A DNA stretch of 64,000 nucleotides from Leptolyngbyaceae cyanobacterium JSC-12. GTDB taxonomy: Bacteria > Cyanobacteriota > Cyanobacteriia > Leptolyngbyales > Leptolyngbyaceae. Positions 17,797 through 26,269 of the stretch are shown here, one piece after another. The position numbers and the translations under genes were made by a program. Position 1 is the stretch's first letter; the number at the start of each line of letters is the position of its first letter. The notes under the pieces were generated by a model that saw only the letters and a program-made list of their open reading frames with translations, was not told the DNA's origin and ran no database searches. The stretch covers positions 1,510,723-1,574,722 of the forward strand of contig CM001633.1 in assembly GCA_000309945.1 (NCBI GenBank), written 5' to 3'.

Positions 17797-18597
17797 TCAA
17801 CGATTCAAAAACCGATCTAAAATTTCGTCTTTTTGAACCTTACTTAACTCCGAAGTTCCTGTCTCAAGGTGGTCTTGAGATATGGGAGATTTAAGAAACA
17901 ATGAAGTTTCTTTTTCACTTCCAACTAAAGGCTCGTCCAAGTCGGGAACTTCTGCCTGGCTAGTGATTTCGTCTTCAAGTGAAGATTCAGAAGAGGGAAT
18001 GCTTGCACTGATGGGATTGGTAGGTGTTAGATCGGTTCGATTCAATAAATCTGCTGGTACAGAATCCAGAGTTAAGATATTTGAGCATGCAAAGAAAATA
18101 AAAGACAGGCTGCCTAGTCGGACGCGATCGCCATCTTTTAACAACATTGGACGACGCACTGCTTCGCCATTGAGATAGGTGCCATTGGTGCTGTCTAAGT
18201 CAATTAAATAAAACCCCTGATTGCTCACATACTGAATCAAAGCATGCCTTCGGGAGAGGCGCTTGTCTGGCACAGAAATACCTGCCTGACGATCTCGTCC
18301 AATTACCCAGGCTTGCTGCGGTTGCACAAGCAACTGCGTTTTATCTTTTAGCAAGTTCGTAACGAGGTACGCTTGCCCATCTTGAACACCGCCTTGAACA
18401 TATTGCCAGACGCCCCGAACCCGATGGCGATTCTCAGTATTCTCCAAGTCTAGGATTTCATTTAGCAGTTCCCGATGGTGCTCATAAAGCTTGAGAAAAA
18501 CACGATATAACCCTAAACGTTGATCTAAATCAGATGAACCTACGGCTGAATTCAAGTATTCAGACGATAAATCTGCTAGCGGATTTGAGTCAAACAT
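17797..18597 (-). CDS. FHA domain-containing protein
   Basis: From ATG 18597 (MFDSNPLADLS) there are 266 residues; an upstream in-frame ATG at 18654 would add 19. The FHA fold is clear in the middle: WVIGRDRQAGISVPDKRLSR, RHALIQY, STNGTYLNGEAV and LKDGDRVRLGSLSF, with the phosphothreonine-binding R, S and N residues. The N-terminal third is helical and the C-terminal 70 residues are acidic and disordered. It is predicted to bind phosphothreonine peptides of a Ser/Thr kinase partner; no kinase is nearby. It is convergent with recA (13 bases between stops). Confidence 0.8.
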   Translation of the reverse strand: MFDSNPLADLSSEYLNSAVGSSDLDQRLGLYRVFLKLYEHHRELLNEILDLENTENRHRVRGVWQYVQGGVQDGQAYLVTNLLKDKTQLLVQPQQAWVIGRDRQAGISVPDKRLSRRHALIQYVSNQGFYLIDLDSTNGTYLNGEAVRRPMLLKDGDRVRLGSLSFIFFACSNILTLDSVPADLLNRTDLTPTNPISASIPSSESSLEDEITSQAEVPDLDEPLVGSEKETSLFLKSPISQDHLETGTSELSKVQKDEILDRFLNR

Positions 18598-19298
18598 AGG
18601 TTTAGAAAGTTTTGATGTCTTTAAAGAGAGACTCTCGTACTCTGCGCGCTGCAATTTCTGAAATAGAGCATACCAGGAAGACTCAGTCAGATAGCTGCAT
18701 TCACTACAATGCCTCAGCAGTGAAATGGCTGACTACTGCCAACAAACGAATGGCTCATAAAAGCCCAGATGCAAGGCTAATCAATGAAAATTTAACTGTT
18801 CAAACAAAATTTTACAAGCGTTAAATATCGTTAAATATAAGGTATATTTCAGCGTTGAGATAGATAACCGCATGATCACGGGTTGCTGAAAGGCTCTAAA
18901 GCCCGCATCGCAGGATAACTCCTTAGAATTACGAGAACATTAATTTTTTTAGATACTTTTGGTTACCAGGGAAAAAGTGTTGAGTATTGTAATTCTACAG
19001 GCAGAGCACCTTTGCCCTTTCTACAATGGGAAAAAAGAGATACAGGCTTTTCTTCTTTTGAGAGAACAAACAGCATCCAACGAGCCTACGGATTTGTTTT
19101 CTTAGGTAGATTTAGTTCAGGTCATCAGGGACCATCTCAAAATCGACTATGGGCAACTTGAGATAGTGAGCATCTCACTGAATTAACATCAGGCATCCAC
19201 TTTAACTGCAAAATGCCCACCTGCCTGCAGAAATTCAGCTTCTGCAAGCAGAAGTTTTGATGCCATTGACTGAAAAAGTTGTTGGTTGATGTGTTGTT
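18598..19298. other. Long spacer with small hairpins, no gene recognised
   Basis: AT-rich divergent spacer of about 700 bases. It contains the hairpin CTTCTGCAAGCAGAAG at 19239-19254 followed by TTTT, and several short A/T runs. No protein family or known RNA was recognised. It must carry the promoters of both flanking genes. Confidence 0.4.
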
Positions 19299-19844
19299 AT
19301 GTTGATAAACGTGCCGAATGATCATGGTTATGCTGTAAACCCAGACGCCCTAGGGAGTAAATATGCCAGCCCTAGTTCACATCAACTGAGTTCACATCAA
19401 CTGACCTATAAAGATTTACCCTTCCAGGAATCGCTCGTTTCATCAGAAAACTCAAACGAGTTAGCAGACTCCATTACCTATTGGGTAGCAGATTTGCTCG
19501 ATCCACCCGCTCAGGTATCAAAAAGCTTTAGTACTTCATTGCCCCAAGCTCACCCTTTGACTGAACTCCAAAGACTACAACAAGCTGCAAATCTAGGAGA
19601 ACAACAGAAGAATCGAGGTTACTCAATCTGCAAAGAAGCTGTTTCGAATTACCCAGAGCGAGTAGGAAACTACGCAGACCCAATTTCTCCATTGCGAGAG
19701 CGAGATCTCCAGGCTTTAAGCGAACTGTTCTATCGGGATGACATTCGTGACATTGAAACTGACATCACTCAAATGCTGTTGAATTTACTGCCAGAACCTT
19801 GTTGGGAAGAGAATCCGTTTGAGTTTCTTAAAGAATTTTTATAA
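19299..19844 (+). CDS. Hypothetical protein
   Basis: 181 residues with no recognised domain. The N-terminal part contains SSHQLSSHQL, encoded by a perfect tandem copy of 15 bases (from about 19376). The C-terminal half is acidic and helical (LRERDLQALSELFYRDDIRD, IETDITQMLLNLLPEPCW, EFLKEFL) and looks folded. It is convergent with ssb (17 bases between). Probably a lineage-restricted cyanobacterial protein. Confidence 0.55.
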   Translation: MLINVPNDHGYAVNPDALGSKYASPSSHQLSSHQLTYKDLPFQESLVSSENSNELADSITYWVADLLDPPAQVSKSFSTSLPQAHPLTELQRLQQAANLGEQQKNRGYSICKEAVSNYPERVGNYADPISPLRERDLQALSELFYRDDIRDIETDITQMLLNLLPEPCWEENPFEFLKEFL

Positions 19845-19861
19845 TCTAATGCTCTCAATCC

Positions 19862-20353
19862 CTAAAATGGAATGTCATCCATGCTTGGCTCTGGCATTGG
19901 CTCTGGAGTAAGAAATTTTGCAGCAGATGCTTTGGCTTTAGGCAAACTACTAGAACGAGGTACCGATGTTCCGTTACTTCGTGAAGCAGGTTGGTTCTCT
20001 TTCGCAGCGGCAGGAGCTGCAACAGTGACAGTTGATTCTAGAGAAATGCCTGCACCAAGACGATGAAGCCGCTGAGCAGTGAGTTCTGCTCGTTTTTCTT
20101 TGAAGCCTTCTGGGCGATCAATGGTATTCATGCTGAGCCGCCCCTCAATCACTACGCGATCGCCCGCATGATAAGTTGCCTGAATTTCTTGAGCCAGATT
20201 TCCCCACCCAATCACCTTAAGGTTTGCTGGGGGATCTTCAGGTCGAACACCTGGAAACTGCACTAGCATCTCAACAATTGGCGTTTGATTATCTGATGTA
20301 TATCGAAGTTCTGGCTCTTGAATAATATCCGCCATCAAAATACAAACGTTCAT
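19862..20353 (-). CDS. ssb: Single-stranded DNA-binding protein
   Basis: 163 residues. An OB-fold N-terminus begins MNVCILMADIIQEPELRY, with LKVIGWGNLAQEI and DRVVIEGRLSMNTIDRPEG. A Ser/Pro/Ala-rich linker follows, and the C-terminal acidic tip MDDIPF recruits partner proteins. This is the cyanobacterial SSB form. A strong GGAGGAAGCC ribosome site stands just upstream of the ATG at 20353. Confidence 0.9.
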   Translation of the reverse strand: MNVCILMADIIQEPELRYTSDNQTPIVEMLVQFPGVRPEDPPANLKVIGWGNLAQEIQATYHAGDRVVIEGRLSMNTIDRPEGFKEKRAELTAQRLHRLGAGISLESTVTVAAPAAAKENQPASRSNGTSVPRSSSLPKAKASAAKFLTPEPMPEPSMDDIPF

Positions 20354-20561
20354 CTTAGGCTTCCTCCTTAAGGGAAGGCAAAATAGTACAGGTGAATTAA
20401 TTAAACAGCCTGGAGATGATTCTAGCAGTTAACACCCAAGACTGAACATTCTTCTCCAGCAGACCTGTAGTGGATGGAAGTTACCTAAAATCCAGAACCC
20501 TCTCCCCTGAAGCGTTGGGCTGGACTTTTCTAAAAAGCGAAGTCTCTTAAAAGAGCGCAGT

Positions 20562-20933
20562 CTAAGAGCTACTCCATTGCCGACAACCTTTCAGCCCCAA
20601 TTCTGGGTTTTCACGATAACTCTCTTCAGGAACCCAAACCTGAACATCCTTATTCAGTCCTATCCAATAAAGATATTGAGCCTCAGGATGGAAACGAACA
20701 CCAACCCGAATATTAGAAAAATCATCTTCTGCCGTTTCAAACCCAAATCGAACCGTTAATTGGGCAACCAAACATTCAGGGGTATCCGCGTATTCGCCAA
20801 AGGTCTCTCGTTCACGCCAAAACTTTTCTAGAAAGGGGGTGAGAATGGGCAGAATTTTTTGGGGGCTACCACCGCGAGTGGCATAGATAAGAGCGGGATT
20901 TCCCTCCACGATCAAGTGGTATGGATGTGGCAT
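20562..20933 (-). CDS. Conserved hypothetical protein
   Basis: From ATG 20933 (MPHPYHLIVEGNPALIYATR) there are 123 residues; an in-frame start at 21011 would add 26 hydrophobic residues of doubtful reality. Recognisable segments are ECLVAQLTVRFGFETAEDDF and VGVRFHPEAQYLYWIGLNKD. It resembles small cyanobacterial conserved proteins of unknown function. It lies about 100 bases downstream of apcF on the same strand and could share its transcript. Confidence 0.6.
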   Translation of the reverse strand: MPHPYHLIVEGNPALIYATRGGSPQKILPILTPFLEKFWRERETFGEYADTPECLVAQLTVRFGFETAEDDFSNIRVGVRFHPEAQYLYWIGLNKDVQVWVPEESYRENPELGLKGCRQWSSS

Positions 20934-21032
20934 AAGCAGCTCATGAATTGGATGCAAAGAAACCAGTGGGTAGAGTACAAAAAAGATGGGGTGCGATCGC
21001 TCACACCCCATAACCTCAAAACAACAGTTAGG

Positions 21033-21542
21033 TTAAATATTTCTTTCGCTCAACTCACGCGTCATATAGTCAAAAGGTTGGTCAACGACTTCACCGGAAG
21101 CAATGCCAGAGGCTTCAAGCTGTGCCTTAACAATGTCCTTCATAATCTGGATTCCACGCACTGTTGGACCAATAGGCACCCCCAACGAGTTGTAGGTTTC
21201 GCGCAATCCTTCTAAAACACGCTCATCTAAAACATCAGTATCACCTGCTACCAATGCATAGCTTGCATAACGCAAGTAATAATCCATATCTCTTAAACAA
21301 GCTGCATAGCGACGAGTGGTGTAGGCGTTGCCACCAGGACGAATTAACTCAGGTTGTTCTTCAAACAGTTGCAGCCCAGCTTGCTTCACGATCGCAGCAG
21401 CGTTAGACGTAATCACTGCAGCCGCTTGCACCCGTACAATTCCTGAATCAAAATAGCTTTTTAGCCGATCAATTGCATTGCGGTCTAAATAGCGACCCGT
21501 ATTGTCGTAGTTCTTAATCAGGCTTGTTACTGCATCCCGCAT
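21033..21542 (-). CDS. apcF: Allophycocyanin beta-18 subunit (core)
   Basis: 169 residues. MRDAVTSLIKNYDNTGRYLD and the long C-terminal tail FDYMTRELSERNI distinguish ApcF from ApcB. The chromophore-binding Cys82 is in TTRRYAACLRDMDYYLR, and the methylated Asn72 site in RPGGNAYTT is present. ApcF is a minor beta subunit in the two basal cylinders of the phycobilisome core, and helps energy transfer to the terminal emitter ApcE. The other apc genes are not in this window. Confidence 0.93.
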   Translation of the reverse strand: MRDAVTSLIKNYDNTGRYLDRNAIDRLKSYFDSGIVRVQAAAVITSNAAAIVKQAGLQLFEEQPELIRPGGNAYTTRRYAACLRDMDYYLRYASYALVAGDTDVLDERVLEGLRETYNSLGVPIGPTVRGIQIMKDIVKAQLEASGIASGEVVDQPFDYMTRELSERNI

Positions 21543-21906
21543 CGAATTTATCTCCCAATCATCCTTCTAGCAAGTAATCAAATTTCGTTAATTTTCGCCC
21601 TGCTTCAACAGAGAAACTCTACCCATTCAAGTAGAGCAAACCTTATCAAAAAACCCAGCAACGTGAGACATCAAACGAATCACGCACCTCGCCGAGCTAA
21701 CCCCTTCGGATCTCATCTCTAAATGATAGAGATCTTTAGCGTCAGGATTTACGGTCAGTTTATCACGATGAGGCAATCACAACTCAGTTATACAGCCTGT
21801 TTTGAAGTGTAAAGAGATGTTGAGAACACCTCTTTATTCAGCCTAATTCTGAAATAGAAATGAGTGTTAGATTGTCCAGGTCAAAATCCATACATCCCTT
21901 CAATTT

Positions 21907-21948
21907 GTAATTTGCTATACAAAATGGGTGCGAGCCTATCTCTACGAT
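21907..21948 (+). promoter_or_regulatory. NtcA-activated (class II) promoter of glnA
   Basis: GTA-N8-TAC is perfect at 21907-21920. Exactly 22 bases later TACGAT (21943-21948) fits TAN3T, the textbook NtcA-activated architecture. The inferred transcription start near 21955 gives a leader of about 160 bases before the glnA ATG, which has an AAGGAG ribosome site. NtcA with 2-oxoglutarate would raise transcription under nitrogen shortage. Confidence 0.9.
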
Positions 21949-22116
21949 GATTCAGATGTGGAAAGCGATTCCTGGACAGGCTAAAAGCTTTACCAACATG
22001 CAGCTTTGCTTTTCCTAGGCTCGTAAGTGCTTCTTGCCCGTCCTACCTAAACGTTCTCTTGTAACGATTGTCCTCGTTTTCTAGCTTTCAAAACAGCCCG
22101 AAGTAAGGAGTAATTC

Positions 22117-23535
22117 ATGGCGACCCCGCAGGAAATCCTGGAATGGATTAAGCGTGACAATATTCAGATGATTGATCTGAAGTTCATCGACACTCCCGGT
22201 ACATGGCAGCACCTAACCCTGTATCACAACATGATCGATGAAAGTAGCTTTACAGAAGGCGTTGCCTTTGATGGGTCTAGCATTCGGGGTTGGAAAGCCA
22301 TCAACGACTCAGATATGGCGATGGTTCCCGATCCCAATACGGCTTGGATCGATCCGTTTATGGAAGAGCCAACGCTCAGCATGATCTGTAGCATCATCGA
22401 GCCTCGGACAGGGCAACCCTACAGTCGCGATCCTCGTTCCATTGCTCAGAAAGCGATCGATTATTTGAAATCGACTGGTATTGGTGATACTTGCTATTTT
22501 GGACCAGAAGCAGAGTTCTTTATTTTTGATGATGTCCGCTTCGATCAAACCCAAAATTCTGGTTACTACTCTGTAGACAGTGTGGAAGGTGTCTGGAACT
22601 CTGGACGAGAAGAAGCAGGTGGCAACTTAGCTTATAAGCCTCGTAACAAAGAAGGTTACTTCCCCGTCGCACCAACTGACACTCTGCAAGACATTCGGAC
22701 TGAGATGCTGCTGACCATGCTGAAGTGTGGTGTTCCGATCGAAAAACACCACCACGAAGTGGCAACTGGTGGGCAGTGCGAACTCGGTTTTCGCTTTGCA
22801 GAACTGGTTAAAGCGGCTGACTACTTGATGACCTACAAGTACTGCATCAAGAATGTGGCGAAGAAATATGGGAAGACCGTAACCTTCATGCCCAAGCCAC
22901 TATTTGGTGACAATGGAACTGGAATGCACTGCCACCAATCAATTTGGAAAGAGGGGCAACCTACATTCTTTGGAGATGGTTACGCCCAATTGAGTAAGAC
23001 AGCACTTAACTACATCGGTGGATTGCTGAAGCATGCACCTGCACTGCTAGCATTTACCAACCCCTCTACAAACTCTTACAAGCGTCTGGTTCCTGGGTTT
23101 GAAGCTCCAGTAAACTTAGCATATTCTCAGGGCAATCGCTCGGCTTCAATCCGGATTCCGTTAACCGGAGATAACCCCAAGGCAAAGCGGTTGGAATTCC
23201 GCTGTCCTGATCCCTCTTGTAACCCTTACCTGGCGTTTGCAGCGATGCTATGTGCTGGCATTGATGGCATCAAGAATGAAATTGATCCAGGTTCTCCTTT
23301 GGATGTGGACATTTATGAACTTACTCCTGAAGAGTTGGCGAAAGTTCCATCGACACCCGCATCATTGATGGATGCCTTAAAGAACTTAGAGAAGGATCAT
23401 GAATTCTTGACGGCAGGTGGTGTGTTTACAGAAGACTTCATCGAGAACTGGATTAGCTACAAGCTCGATCGCGAAGTGATTCCAGTGAGTATTCGTCCTC
23501 ACCCCTATGAATTTGCGCTTTACTACGATTGTTAA
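22117..23535 (+). CDS. glnA: Glutamine synthetase type I
   Basis: 472 residues. [19 protein letters not shown], the metal/ATP region [22 protein letters not shown], and [20 protein letters not shown] with [20 protein letters not shown] are GSI signatures. It forms glutamine from glutamate and ammonium, the entry of nitrogen into the GS-GOGAT cycle. Preceded by a perfect NtcA promoter and followed by a strong terminator, so monocistronic. Confidence 0.98.
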   Translation: MATPQEILEWIKRDNIQMIDLKFIDTPGTWQHLTLYHNMIDESSFTEGVAFDGSSIRGWKAINDSDMAMVPDPNTAWIDPFMEEPTLSMICSIIEPRTGQPYSRDPRSIAQKAIDYLKSTGIGDTCYFGPEAEFFIFDDVRFDQTQNSGYYSVDSVEGVWNSGREEAGGNLAYKPRNKEGYFPVAPTDTLQDIRTEMLLTMLKCGVPIEKHHHEVATGGQCELGFRFAELVKAADYLMTYKYCIKNVAKKYGKTVTFMPKPLFGDNGTGMHCHQSIWKEGQPTFFGDGYAQLSKTALNYIGGLLKHAPALLAFTNPSTNSYKRLVPGFEAPVNLAYSQGNRSASIRIPLTGDNPKAKRLEFRCPDPSCNPYLAFAAMLCAGIDGIKNEIDPGSPLDVDIYELTPEELAKVPSTPASLMDALKNLEKDHEFLTAGGVFTEDFIENWISYKLDREVIPVSIRPHPYEFALYYDC

Positions 23536-23575
23536 ACCAACCTTCTGATGGGTATGTGATGAGTCTAGTTGTTGA

Positions 23576-23601
23576 AAAGGCAGCGATCGCTGCCTTTTTT
23601 T
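23576..23601 (+). terminator. Intrinsic terminator of glnA built on a HIP1 palindrome
   Basis: AAAGGCAGC GATC GCTGCCTTT: a perfect nine-pair stem whose centre is GCGATCGC, followed by a T-run to 23601. It lies about 40 bases after the glnA stop. Confidence 0.9.
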
Positions 23602-23767
23602 ATCACTTCCTCATGCCACTACCTTGCCAAAAAAAAAGAAACTTTTTCAGAAAACTTCTCGATTCACTATCTTATGAGCCTGTCAACCATTAAAATTGGC
23701 ATGGCTCATTCTGTGTCTTACGCTAGAGCTAACTGTTTAAATCACCAGAAGATATTGAAAACTTGTT

Positions 23768-24232
23768 ATGGCGCTCCAATTATCTAGCGATGCAATCGCC
23801 GATCAAATCGTTGATGATGAGACAGAACATAATCTAGTAGGAGTTATTGAAACGGTCATTGCTAGCCTGGATAGCGAGAATTCAGCAATGGTCAGCCGTA
23901 GCGAGGCTGGGCATTTGTGGAAATTCAAGTATGGAACGGTGGAAGTCTTTGTTCAACTCACAGGACTAGGCGATGAGGATATGTTGACTGTATGGTCAGC
24001 CGTGTTGAAACTGCCTGCCAAGAATGAACCGATTCTCATGCGGCAACTTTTAGAGCGGAATTGGTCGAGCACATTAGAAGCACGGTTTGGTATTGTTAAT
24101 GATGAAGTGGTGGTAGTGACGAATCGATCGCTGGCTGATTTGTCTCCAGGCGAGATCTCTCGTGCTATTACAATTGTTGCGTCGATCGCCGATGAAAGCG
24201 ACGAACCACTGCAAGAAGAATTTGGAGTCTAA
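23768..24232 (+). CDS. YbjN domain-containing protein
   Basis: 154 residues. WKFKYGTVEVFVQLTGLGDE, MLTVWSAVLKLPAKNEPILM and RQLLERNWSSTLEARFGIVN are the YbjN (type III secretion chaperone-like) fold seen in many cyanobacterial proteins; SLADLSPGEISRAITIVASI is the C-terminal helix. Function is unproven in cyanobacteria. The next gene starts within its 3' end. Confidence 0.75.
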   Translation: MALQLSSDAIADQIVDDETEHNLVGVIETVIASLDSENSAMVSRSEAGHLWKFKYGTVEVFVQLTGLGDEDMLTVWSAVLKLPAKNEPILMRQLLERNWSSTLEARFGIVNDEVVVVTNRSLADLSPGEISRAITIVASIADESDEPLQEEFGV

Positions 24233-25052
24233 AACCACCTGGCGCTTAGTGCCGCCTATCTGTGCATCGGGGCAGGTACAGATGGCGATTGATAGTTGGT
24301 TGTTTGAGCAACATGCCCAAGGGCTACACCCGCCAACCTTAAGGTTTTATACCTGGCAGCCTATTGCTATTTCTTTGGGCTATCATCAACGCCAGTTTCC
24401 TGACTGCTGGAATCAACTTACCTGGAATCAACATCCCATTGAATTAGTTCGTCGTCCTACAGGTGGACGAGCTGTGTTACACGAGGGAGACTTGACTTAT
24501 GCTGTGGTCATGTCTGGATTGCCAAGTAATCGGATGGAAGCCTATCGGCAAATTTGTGAGTTTTTGATCCAGGGTTGGCGATCGCTAGGGGTTGAGTTGT
24601 GCTATGGGCAGGCAGGGCGCGGCTACATTCGCAATCCGAATTGTTTTGGTACTGCAACGGTTGCTGATCTGATTCTTCCAGATGGTGCCAAGTTGATTGG
24701 TAGTGCCCAACTGCGACGTGGGGATACCGTTCTACAACATGGTTCAATTCGATTGCATCAAAGCCCAGTCTTGTTTGAAACAGTGTTCGGTCTGCAAGAA
24801 GCACCCATGCCGCAATTGCCGCTGCTCACCTTAGCAAAGGAAACGCTGCATAACACCGTGATCGACACATTAGTGGATGCAGCAATGGTTTGTTTTCAAG
24901 CTGAATTTCAGACTCAACCACTCTCCGAGCAAGAGTGGCAAATGGTTCGGAAGGTTCAGGCAAATATTAACTGCGACTTTCAGACGCTTCAATCGCAGAC
25001 TGGGCGATCGTCCCTAGTGGAAACCCAATCGGATATGCCCCCTCATCTTTAA
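24222..25052 (+). CDS. Lipoate-protein ligase / octanoyltransferase family protein
   Basis: A start at TTG 24222 (LESKTTWRLVPP) overlaps the YbjN stop by 11 bases; ATG 24192 or 24162 are alternatives further inside YbjN. VRRPTGGRAVLHEGDLTYAV is the ligase signature, and GAKLIGSAQLRRGDTVLQHG supplies the conserved lysine and the GS-Q motif. The family attaches lipoyl or octanoyl groups to E2 and GcvH proteins; LplA-type and LipM-type cannot be separated by eye. The 3' end overlaps the convergent M50 gene by 86 bases. Confidence 0.8.
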   Translation: MESKTTWRLVPPICASGQVQMAIDSWLFEQHAQGLHPPTLRFYTWQPIAISLGYHQRQFPDCWNQLTWNQHPIELVRRPTGGRAVLHEGDLTYAVVMSGLPSNRMEAYRQICEFLIQGWRSLGVELCYGQAGRGYIRNPNCFGTATVADLILPDGAKLIGSAQLRRGDTVLQHGSIRLHQSPVLFETVFGLQEAPMPQLPLLTLAKETLHNTVIDTLVDAAMVCFQAEFQTQPLSEQEWQMVRKVQANINCDFQTLQSQTGRSSLVETQSDMPPHL

Positions 25053-26178
25053 TTTGTTTAATCAAATTTTCAGACACCGTCATTTTCAGTTTTTGCGCCA
25101 ATGCCCGCACAATATCGCCCCGATCAATCACACCAGACACAGCGCGAGCAGGAGAAAGCACAGTCATGCGACGAAGTTGCTGTGACTCCATTTGCTGAAT
25201 CACTTGAACCAACGGTGTTGTCTCTTCAACCGAGGGAATCTTTGTAAGAGGATGAATAATACGAAATAAGTTGTTATTCTCCCACTCGCTACGTTCAACG
25301 TAGTGCAAATCGTCGGTAATCACCATACCGCGATAACGTCCATCAGAGGCAGCATAGTATACCTCGGAACAAGCATTCCCTAACAAATACTCATCCGCAA
25401 AGCGTCGTAGGGACATCTCAGCATCCACTACCCGAAATTCACGAGTCATTGCATCGGCTGCCTTGAGTGCCAACAGCGTCTCTTGAAGTTCCGTCACTCG
25501 ATCAGATGTACTGGCATTTTGCAGCATAAACCAGCCAATCAGGGCAAACCACAGCCCGCTAAAGCCTAGAAACAAAACGCTACTAATTAATATCCAACCG
25601 AAGATTTTGCCCGTGCTGGCTGCCCAGTGAGCACCTTTGAAGCGACTCCCAGTTGCCTTCCAAACGGCTGCCTTAAGAATTTGTCCACCGTCTAAGGGCA
25701 GTCCTGGCAGCAGGTTAAACAATGCCAAAATCAGGTTAATTGAGGCTAAGTTACCAGCCATTACTTTTAGAGGGGTTGTCTCTCCAGGGATTGCGAAGAA
25801 CAACCCACTTAGCAGGATAAACAAGAGGAGGCTAACAAGTGGGCCTGAGATCGCTACTTGAAATGCCTGTCCCGGCGTTTTGGACTCTTGAGAGATAGAC
25901 GCAACACCACCAAACAGGAACAGGGTAATAGAATTCACTTTAATTCCCTGAGATCGCGCCACCAGGCTATGCCCCAGTTCATGCATCAATACTGAGCCTA
26001 ACAGCAACAGTGCTGTTGCAATAGCTGCTCCATAAATGGTTACCATCCCCCATGCAGGATATTTTTCCTGCCAGTTCCCACTAATTTGGTAAATCAGGAA
26101 CCCCAAAATTAGAAACCAGGATGGATCAATAAAGAGAGGGATACCAAACAGCGACCCAACCCGCCAACCTCCCTGCAT
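24967..26178 (-). CDS. Site-2 protease (M50) family with C-terminal CBS domains
   Basis: 403 residues. The zinc motif HELGH is at 66-70 inside a membrane segment, the second motif is NLLPGLPLDGGQIL (Asp ligand), and FGGVASISQESKTPGQAFQV lies between. Five or six membrane helices are followed by two CBS-like repeats (MTREFRVVDAEMSLRRF, VVQVIQQMESQQ-type PLVQVIQQMES, SGVIDRGDIVRAL). It is an intramembrane protease for regulated proteolysis; CBS domains may sense adenosine nucleotides. The substrate is unknown. Confidence 0.88.
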   Translation of the reverse strand: MQGGWRVGSLFGIPLFIDPSWFLILGFLIYQISGNWQEKYPAWGMVTIYGAAIATALLLLGSVLMHELGHSLVARSQGIKVNSITLFLFGGVASISQESKTPGQAFQVAISGPLVSLLLFILLSGLFFAIPGETTPLKVMAGNLASINLILALFNLLPGLPLDGGQILKAAVWKATGSRFKGAHWAASTGKIFGWILISSVLFLGFSGLWFALIGWFMLQNASTSDRVTELQETLLALKAADAMTREFRVVDAEMSLRRFADEYLLGNACSEVYYAASDGRYRGMVITDDLHYVERSEWENNNLFRIIHPLTKIPSVEETTPLVQVIQQMESQQLRRMTVLSPARAVSGVIDRGDIVRALAQKLKMTVSENLIKQIKDEGAYPIGFPLGTIAQSAIEASESRS

Positions 26179-26269
26179 AATAACTCCTTCATGCCTATGC
26201 TTCTAGAATAAGGGATGGCAAGAGGGAACGACAGCGAAGAAGGGAGAATCCCCCTGACGAATGAGTTTG

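Noticed and set aside
21949-22116. Glutamine riboswitch (glnA motif) in the glnA leader
   Set aside because: The conserved sequence blocks of that RNA class were not found on the plus strand; only part of a similar string occurs on the opposite strand.
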